A DNA stretch of 10,803 nt from an uncultured Collinsella sp. (lineage in GTDB: Bacteria; Actinomycetota; Coriobacteriia; Coriobacteriales; Coriobacteriaceae), in NCBI GenBank assembly GCA_900545165.1, contig UQYA01000065.1, positions 1 to 10,803 of the forward strand, read 5' to 3'. The translations under genes and the position numbers were made by a program. Of the stretch, positions 5,195 to 10,803 are shown in pieces. The notes below the pieces were generated by a model. It ran no database searches and was not told the DNA's origin. It worked only from the letters and a program-made list of their open reading frames with translations. Every line of letters starts with the position of its first letter. Position 1 is the stretch's first letter.

Positions 5195-8065
5195 TCACGC
5201 TCCCTGTGCGGCAAGCGCCGCGGTCAGGACGATACCGGCGATCTTGGCGGCCTTGACGTCATGCTTGTCGTAATCCTCCAAGGCCACCGAGATGGCGACC
5301 GTGGGTGAATCGTAAGGTGCAAAGCCAACGAACATCGAGTTGACGTTGGTGCCGCCGGTCTCGGCCGAGCCGGTCTTGCCGGCGACCTTGACGCCGGGGA
5401 TCTGGGCATCGGTGCCGGTACCGGACTGGACGACGGCAAGCATGGCCTGCTTGACCTGGTCGGCCGTGGCGGAGCTGACGGCCTGACCCAGCGAGCGGGA
5501 CTGCGTGGTCTTGACCACGGTTCCGTCCGGGGCGAGTACCTGGGCTACAAAGTACGGGTCCATGACCACGCCGCTGTTAGCGATGGCGGCGGCAATCACG
5601 GCGTTTTGCATGACGGTGGTCTGCGGGCCGGGCGTGTGGTCCATGCCGACAGGCTGGCCGGCGCCGGCCCAGGCGGTCTCCCACTCGGTCATGAGCGAGG
5701 GGTCGGCCATGATGGAGGCCGCGGAGGTCAGGTCCTGGCCGAGCTTTTGGCCGTAGCCAAAGGCGTTGGCAAACTGCACGAGCGTGTTTGCGCCAACTTC
5801 GTTTGCCACCTGGCCGAAGACGACGTTGGAGGACACGGCAAAGGCCTGCTGTAGGCTGATGGTGCCGTAGCTCTCGTTGGCATAGTTGGTGACCGGTGCG
5901 TTGCCGATGTCCATGGAGCCGGGCGCCTGGTAGGTGCTGGTAAGGCTGGCGGTACCGGTCTCGAGTGCCGCGGAAAGCGTAACGACCTTAAACGTGGAGC
6001 CCGGCGTGTACAGCGCGTCCATGGCGCGATTGTACATGGAGCCGTCCTCGCCGCCACCCGTCTGCAACAGGGCATCGATGTTGGTGTTGTCGTAGGTGGG
6101 CGAGCTGGCACATGCGAGCACCGCGCCGGTACGCGGGTCGATGACCACTACAGCGCCCTTAAAGCCCTTGAGCGCCTGCTCGGCCGCCGTCTGGATACGC
6201 GAGTCGATGGTGAGCTTGGCGGTGTTGCCCGGCTGGGTCTGGCCCGCGAGCGACGCGATGGCGTTGTTCCAGCTGGAGTAATCCTTAGAGCCGGTGAGCG
6301 TGTCGTTCATGACGCTCTCGATGGCGGTGGTGCCATACTGCTGGCTCACGTAGCCAACCACGTGCGCTGCTAGGTTACCGTTGGGGTAGGAGCGTACGTA
6401 GGTGCCGTCCTCCTGCTGCAGCGACTCGGCCAGCGTCACGCCGTCGGACGTGATGATGGAACCGCGCTGGATGTACTTGGAGCGGGCGATGGTGTGGTTG
6501 TTGGTCGGCATGTCCTGATAGTCCTTGGCCTTGATGACTTGGACATAGGTGAGGTTGCCGATAAGGATGGCGAACAGCGCCGTAAAGGCGAGCACCGCAC
6601 GAGTTAGACGGTTGGCAAGCGCAACGCGGCCGAGCACACCGGATTCAGGCGTGTCGAGCAGGCGACGGCGCATGCGCGAGCCGACGGAATGGCTACCGCT
6701 GCCGTAGGAAGACGAGGTGGCAAAGCGCGTGCCCGTCGGGGCGGCGGCCGATGCGACCTGATCATCGGTGATGGCGGCCATGGTGCCGGTGCCGGTAAGC
6801 TCTGCCTCGCGTCCGGTCGCCTCGTCACCGGCGCGTAGCAGGAGCGCGACGATGATAAAGCTCGCCAGCAGAGAGGAGCCGCCCTGACTCATAAAGGGCA
6901 GGGTGACGCCGGTCAGCGGAATCAGGCGGGTTACGCCGCCAACGATCAAGAAGGCCTGGAAGCTGATGGCGGCCGTAAGGCCCGTGGCGCTAAAGGCGGC
7001 GAGGTCGGATTTAGCGCGGGCAGCTGTGGTGAGGCCACGCACGGCAAAGAGCATAAACAGGATGAGCACGGCGCCGCCGCCCAAAAGACCCATCTCCTCG
7101 CCGATGGCCGAGAAGATAAAGTCGGACTCGACGACAGGGATGTTGTTGGCCATGCCGTTGCCGATGCCAACACCGACCAGACCGCCATCGGCAAGCGAGA
7201 AGAGCGACTGGACGATCTGGTAGCCCTGACCCTGGGCGTCCTTAAACGGATCGACCCAAACCTGGAAACGCACCTGAACGTGCGATAGGAACTTGTAGGC
7301 GCCCACGGCTCCGACAGCTAAGAGCGCAAGGCCGATAACGACATACGAAAAGCGCCCCGTGGCAACGTAGAGCATCAGCAAGAAGATGGTGTAGAACAGC
7401 ACGGCCGAACCCAGGTCGCGTTCGAAGACGACGACGAGCAGGCACACACCCCACACGGCAAACAGCGGCAGCAGCAGTCGCAGGCGAGGGATCTTAAAGC
7501 CCAGGATCTTGCGGTTGGAGATGGAGAGTAGCTCGCGGTTCTCGGCCAGGTACCCGGCCAGGAACAGCACGATAAAGACCTTGGCGAACTCGCCAGGCTG
7601 GATGGTAAAGCCCGCGATGCGAATCCACAGCTTGGAGCCCGAGATCGTGGTGCCGATAAAGATAGGCAGCATCAGCAGAATGATGCCGATGATGCCAAAG
7701 GTGTACTTGTAGCGCATGACCACGTCGAGGTTTTTGACTAGTGCAAGCGTTCCCACCATGAGCGCCACCGAGACAAACAGGATGATGAGCTGTGAGATGG
7801 CGAGAGCGGGGGCGAGACGCGTCACGAACGTGATGCCGATGCCCGAAAGTATAAATACGATGGGCAGGATGGCGGGGTCGGCACCGGGCGCCAAGATGCG
7901 CACGGCAATGTGGGCCGCGGCAAAGGCGGCAAAGAGGCCGATCGGTACGGCGAGCGTCTCAAAGGAGATGGCAGCGCCCGCGGTGAGGACGTACATCGCA
8001 TACAGCAGGATGACGGGGAACGCCGAGGCGATGAGCAAGAGCAGCTCGGTGTTGCGGCGACTCAT
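5195..8065 (-). CDS. rodA-pbpA: RodA/FtsW (SEDS) - class B PBP fusion protein
   Basis: One uninterrupted 956-residue chain. Residues 1 to about 420 form a SEDS peptidoglycan glycosyltransferase with about ten membrane helices. Motifs include KLWIRI...QPGEFAK, the WVDPFKDAQGQGY loop whose Asp276 aligns with the catalytic Asp of RodA/FtsW, and VVESDFIFSAIGEEMG. A Ser/Gly/Ala/Thr-rich cytosolic linker (about 423-482) leads to one membrane helix (about 484-509, ending NLTYVQV as in actinobacterial PbpA) and the transpeptidase: SxxK at S690-K693 (STFK), SxN at S745-N747 (SSN), KTG at 897-899. It would polymerise glycan from lipid II and cross-link it. The ATG at 8065 is chosen because GGGAG lies 8 bases upstream; the GTG at 8074 abuts that site. 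It starts 16 bp after the pstP stop. No internal start with a ribosome binding site is seen before the PBP half. Confidence 0.93.
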   Translation of the reverse strand: MSRRNTELLLLIASAFPVILLYAMYVLTAGAAISFETLAVPIGLFAAFAAAHIAVRILAPGADPAILPIVFILSGIGITFVTRLAPALAISQLIILFVSVALMVGTLALVKNLDVVMRYKYTFGIIGIILLMLPIFIGTTISGSKLWIRIAGFTIQPGEFAKVFIVLFLAGYLAENRELLSISNRKILGFKIPRLRLLLPLFAVWGVCLLVVVFERDLGSAVLFYTIFLLMLYVATGRFSYVVIGLALLAVGAVGAYKFLSHVQVRFQVWVDPFKDAQGQGYQIVQSLFSLADGGLVGVGIGNGMANNIPVVESDFIFSAIGEEMGLLGGGAVLILFMLFAVRGLTTAARAKSDLAAFSATGLTAAISFQAFLIVGGVTRLIPLTGVTLPFMSQGGSSLLASFIIVALLLRAGDEATGREAELTGTGTMAAITDDQVASAAAPTGTRFATSSSYGSGSHSVGSRMRRRLLDTPESGVLGRVALANRLTRAVLAFTALFAILIGNLTYVQVIKAKDYQDMPTNNHTIARSKYIQRGSIITSDGVTLAESLQQEDGTYVRSYPNGNLAAHVVGYVSQQYGTTAIESVMNDTLTGSKDYSSWNNAIASLAGQTQPGNTAKLTIDSRIQTAAEQALKGFKGAVVVIDPRTGAVLACASSPTYDNTNIDALLQTGGGEDGSMYNRAMDALYTPGSTFKVVTLSAALETGTASLTSTYQAPGSMDIGNAPVTNYANESYGTISLQQAFAVSSNVVFGQVANEVGANTLVQFANAFGYGQKLGQDLTSAASIMADPSLMTEWETAWAGAGQPVGMDHTPGPQTTVMQNAVIAAAIANSGVVMDPYFVAQVLAPDGTVVKTTQSRSLGQAVSSATADQVKQAMLAVVQSGTGTDAQIPGVKVAGKTGSAETGGTNVNSMFVGFAPYDSPTVAISVALEDYDKHDVKAAKIAGIVLTAALAAQGA

Positions 8066-8081
8066 AAGCGGCACTCCCTTT

Positions 8082-9881
8082 CTAATTCTTATCGGAGGCT
8101 TCGGCCTCGGCGGACTGTTCGGCGGTTTTCTCGGAATCTGATTCGGAGGTCGATCCCTGATTGGTGTTGTCGCGAATCGTTTGCGCGTCGATCACCTGGC
8201 GGGTCTGCTCCTCGTCGATCTGGTGGCGGTACTTGGATATCGTGTCCTGCGCATCGTCGACACTTGTTTGCGGAATGCCCGCCTTGAGGCGGTTTTGCGT
8301 GTCTTCGGGCAGGTCGGACAGCTTGATGCTGGTTTCGCTTTCGAGCCAGTGGAGCTTGAGTCCGAGTGGCTTGCCGGGCAGGCCGCGCCAGACGGCGACA
8401 TTGCCCTGGTAGGTACCCAGGTAGTACGAGCCGGTGACACCCGTGTAGGCCCAGATGCCAGCTGCCAGCACAAAGACGAGGGCCAGGATGGCGGCGATGG
8501 TAATGTTGCGGCGACGCACGCGTTGCGCCTCGCGCATGACGCCATCGTCAACCAGGTCAACGACTACTACGGTCACGTTGTCGTGGCCGCCGGCGGCAAG
8601 CGCCGCGTCCACTAGGTTATCGACGCAGATTTGCGCGGTTGAGGACTGCGTGGCGATGTTCTCGATATCGCTATCGGGAATCATGCTCGAAAGGCCGTCG
8701 GAGCACAGGATCAGGCGGTCGCCTTCCTCGATATGCAGGGTGAAGTGGTCGGCATACATGGCGGGGTCCGAGCCCAGCGCACGGGTGATGACCGAACGGT
8801 TGGGGTGGACGCGAGCCTCGTCTGCCGTAATCTCGCCGGCGTCCACGAGTTCTTCCACATAGGAGTGGTCGCGGGTCACGCGGATGAGCGTGCCCTCGTG
8901 GAGCAGGTAGGCGCGAGAATCACCCACGTGGGCGATGGCGAGCGTGTCGTTTTCGATATAGGCGCAGGTGGCTGTGCAGCCCATGCCGGGCTTACCCAGG
9001 CCGTTCATGGCCGCCTCGATTACGGCGGCGTTGGCTGCCTCGACGGCTGCGGCCAGGCGTGCTGCGTCGGCGGACTGCGGGGCCGTCTTGGCAATAGTCT
9101 CGACGGCGATGGAAGAGGCTACCTCGCCGGCGGCGTGACCGCCCATGCCGTCGCATACGCAAAAGAGCGGCGACTGCACCAGGTAGGAATCCTCATTGTG
9201 CGGGCGCACACAGCCAACGTCGGAGCGGGCGCCCCACATGAGTTGCGTGGTGGTGCCGGCATCATAGGTCGAGTCGGTCTCGATGCGCTCCTCGGTCAGG
9301 GGCTCAAAGCTCATGGTCGAGCCGGGGTCTTTGAGCTTGGCCTCAACGGCGGCAACGTCGATCTCGGCTGTGTCACCGGGAGAGACGGTGTCGGTCTCGG
9401 CGTTTGATTCGGAATTGTCGGTGTCCGGGGAGTCGGGCTCCTCGGACACGCGGGCGGTCGACTCGTCGTCTTGCGGGCTGACGTCTATAGGCTCGGGCGC
9501 CGGCGTAGACGCGGGCGCAACCTCGGATGCCGGGGCTATGGGAAACGCCGGCGCGGCGGGCTCGGGTGCCGCAAACACCGCAGCGCTCTCGTTGATTGCC
9601 GCGGCGACGGGCTCTGCAAAGTGAGCCGGCGCTGGGGTTGTTTCGGGCGCTGTGGGCTGTTCCGCAGCATGTGCGCCGATGGGCGCCGCTACGGCATCCT
9701 CTTCGTCCTCGTTATCGGCGAGATCCGAAATATCATGCGTTACATGCGAAAGAGGCAGGGAGAACACGGTGTCCTCGGGCTCCACGGGTGCGGAGCCCGC
9801 CGGAGCGGCGTGGGCCGGCGCAGCTGTGGCGGCGGCCGGTGCCTCGGTCATAGTTGCGGACTTGTTCTCCTCGTCGATCAT
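8082..9881 (-). CDS. pstP: PP2C-type Ser/Thr protein phosphatase PstP
   Basis: A metal-dependent phosphatase of 599 residues, expected to reverse PknB phosphorylation. The catalytic domain (about 216-456) has the PP2C metal and phosphate motifs: RPHNED (R226, D231), VCDGMGGHA (D244, G245), GDSRAYL (D331), CSDGL (D405) and GGHDNVTVV (D444, N445). One membrane helix (about 470-492) leads to an extracellular domain beginning GSYYLGTYQGNVAVWRGLPG, as in mycobacterial PstP, and an acidic Ser-rich tail. Unusually, about 215 low-complexity residues rich in Ala, Pro, Glu and Asp precede the catalytic domain. The ATG at 9881 overlaps the fhaB stop (ATGA) and has AGGTGA 7-8 bases upstream, so it is translationally coupled. 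A later ATG at 9851 has a poorly spaced ribosome binding site and would still leave most of the extension. Confidence 0.93.
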   Translation of the reverse strand: MIDEENKSATMTEAPAAATAAPAHAAPAGSAPVEPEDTVFSLPLSHVTHDISDLADNEDEEDAVAAPIGAHAAEQPTAPETTPAPAHFAEPVAAAINESAAVFAAPEPAAPAFPIAPASEVAPASTPAPEPIDVSPQDDESTARVSEEPDSPDTDNSESNAETDTVSPGDTAEIDVAAVEAKLKDPGSTMSFEPLTEERIETDSTYDAGTTTQLMWGARSDVGCVRPHNEDSYLVQSPLFCVCDGMGGHAAGEVASSIAVETIAKTAPQSADAARLAAAVEAANAAVIEAAMNGLGKPGMGCTATCAYIENDTLAIAHVGDSRAYLLHEGTLIRVTRDHSYVEELVDAGEITADEARVHPNRSVITRALGSDPAMYADHFTLHIEEGDRLILCSDGLSSMIPDSDIENIATQSSTAQICVDNLVDAALAAGGHDNVTVVVVDLVDDGVMREAQRVRRRNITIAAILALVFVLAAGIWAYTGVTGSYYLGTYQGNVAVWRGLPGKPLGLKLHWLESETSIKLSDLPEDTQNRLKAGIPQTSVDDAQDTISKYRHQIDEEQTRQVIDAQTIRDNTNQGSTSESDSEKTAEQSAEAEASDKN

Positions 9882-10294
9882 CGACGGTTCACCTTCATGA
9901 CCACGTCGCCAATCTGGACTTCGTCGCCCTCACGCAGCGTCGCGGGCTCCACGAGCTGGCGGCCGTTGACGAGCGTGCCGTTAAGCGAGTTGAGGTCCTC
10001 GATGATGAGCGCCGGGCCCTGCAGCGAAAAGCGCGCATGCGAGGCCGAGACGAACGGTTCGTTGATGCAGATGTCCGAAGATGGCGAGCGACCGACGATG
10101 ACGGGGCCGAGCATGTCTACGTGGATGCCGCGGATACCGCGCGGACCCTTGTCCACATCGATCGTCCAGATAGCCGAGTCGCGGCGCTGTCCACGCACAA
10201 GTCCCACGCCGGTCTTCATGACGGCGAACAAGAAGATATAGAGCAGGGCGACCAGGACGATGCGGCCTGCAAAAAGGACGATATCGATGTTCAT
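9878..10294 (-). CDS. fhaB: Membrane-anchored FHA-domain protein FhaB (FipA-like)
   Basis: A protein of 138 residues with one N-terminal membrane helix (about 4-27), a short linker and a single FHA domain (about 62-135). The phosphothreonine-binding residues are in place: GRS (68-70), SASHAR (S83 to R88) and LNSLNGTLVNG (N105, N110). Size, anchor and position match mycobacterial FhaB, which binds kinase-phosphorylated partners at the site of growth and division. The start lies 6 bp after the upstream FHA gene's stop, with AGGGGA inside that gene's end serving as ribosome binding site, and the stop overlaps pstP. Partner proteins cannot be read from the sequence. Confidence 0.9.
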   Translation of the reverse strand: MNIDIVLFAGRIVLVALLYIFLFAVMKTGVGLVRGQRRDSAIWTIDVDKGPRGIRGIHVDMLGPVIVGRSPSSDICINEPFVSASHARFSLQGPALIIEDLNSLNGTLVNGRQLVEPATLREGDEVQIGDVVMKVNRR

Positions 10295-10300
10295 AAGCGA

Positions 10301-10766
10301 CTATCCCCTAAATTCAAAGGTGCTCAGGCCAAACGTCAGCAGATCGCCGTTGCGCAGCGGGCAGCGCGTAATGCGGCGGTTATTGACGAGCGTGCCGTTG
10401 GTGGAATTGAGGTCCTCGATCGACCAATCCGAGCCCGTAAAGGTGAGCTGGGCGTGGCGGCGCGACACGTTGGGGTCGCGCAGGGCAATGTCGGAAACTG
10501 AGCGCTCGCGACCGATGGTCACCTGTGCGGAGGTGATGCTATGGCTCTCGCCGCTCACGACGTCGACGAGCTGGGCGAGCGGGCGCTGCGGGGCGCGAGT
10601 GCTCGCCATGTTGGAGGCGATGCCGGCTGCGGCGCCTAGGCCCACGGCGGCACCGGTCGCGGCGGCTCCGCCCATGCCGGCAAGCGCGTCGCGCGAGACG
10701 GTCTGCGGCACCGGGATGGGAGCGGCGGGGTCGGGGACGCTGGGCGCGAAGGGATCTGCTACGGCA
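10301..10766 (-). CDS. fhaA: FHA-domain protein, FhaA-like, 5' end missing
   Basis: The C-terminal 154 residues of a protein whose N-terminus is lost at the contig end. A Pro-rich then Ala/Gly-rich linker (visible residues 1-60) precedes an FHA domain (about 65-152) with TIGRERS (G85, R86), SRRHAQ (S101 to H104) and NSTNGTLVNN (N123, G124). First position in the operon and an FHA at the extreme C-terminus fit FhaA, which in mycobacteria has an N-terminal DUF3662 domain and binds the phosphorylated pseudokinase region of the flippase MviN. The DUF3662 part is not visible, so the symbol is tentative. An apparent start at 10783 giving MCIRDS is adapter sequence and must be ignored. Confidence 0.8.
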
Positions 10767-10803
10767 CTGTCTCTTATACACATCTGACGCTGCCGACGAT
10801 AAG
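10767..10803. other. Illumina Nextera adapter contamination at contig end
   Basis: From 10767 the sequence is the 19-base mosaic-end complement CTGTCTCTTATACACATCT, followed at 10786-10799 by gacgctgccgacga, the reverse complement of the Nextera read-1 transposase adapter. The last four bases (taag) may be the start of an index. The match is exact over 33 bases. Its translation produces the well-known false peptides MCIRDS, MYKRQ and SLIHI in three frames. This is library adapter and not part of the genome. Confidence 0.98.

Noticed and set aside
6643..6673. Internal start for a separate PbpA at the ATG at 6673
   Set aside because: The preceding codons contain no ribosome binding site and the frame is continuous with the RodA half, so a fusion is the simpler reading.
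10301..10783. FHA gene called as complete from an ATG at 10783
   Set aside because: The ATG and the first codons lie in the Nextera adapter, so the gene is a 5'-truncated fragment ending at 10766.

Overview
The window looks like the end of a draft-assembly contig from a high-GC Gram-positive bacterium. The Coriobacteriia (Collinsella-like) are the best guess. The basis is the actinobacterial gene order fhaA-fhaB-pstP-rodA-pbpA-pknB, the GC-rich codon use from about 3,000 onward, and a CCA-encoding tRNA tail. The taxon is inferred from these features, not read from a marker gene.

Left part (1 to about 2,694): the integrase-proximal end of an integrated mobile element, visibly richer in A and T than the rest. 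It carries, all on the minus strand, a tyrosine recombinase (1210-2457), a small excisionase-like helix-turn-helix protein (746-991) and a winged-helix protein (350-736). It ends at an attachment site made of the 3' half of a tRNA-Arg gene (anticodon loop CCU to CCA, 2650-2694). The other end of the element, and presumably the intact tRNA, lie to the left of the window.

Junction (2,672-3,048): three tandem 128-bp-spaced copies of the tRNA 3' tail, each with its rightward terminator hairpin. They are separated by two identical spacers that contain an inverted copy of the tRNA T-arm region. A strong terminator for the leftward operon follows.

Right part (3,101-10,766, all minus strand): a cell-growth and Ser/Thr phosphorylation operon, read in the order FHA protein (5' end cut off by the contig end), membrane-anchored FHA protein FhaB, PP2C phosphatase PstP, a single-chain fusion of a SEDS glycosyltransferase (RodA/FtsW) with a class B penicillin-binding transpeptidase, and the PASTA kinase PknB. 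Together these would sense peptidoglycan or its precursors (PASTA repeats), phosphorylate and dephosphorylate targets (PknB/PstP), read phosphothreonine marks (FHA proteins), and polymerise and cross-link the wall (RodA-PbpA). Compared with mycobacteria, pknA is missing and rodA and pbpA are fused.

The last 37 bases (10,767-10,803) include a perfect Illumina Nextera transposase adapter. They are not biological sequence and give a false N-terminus to the last gene.
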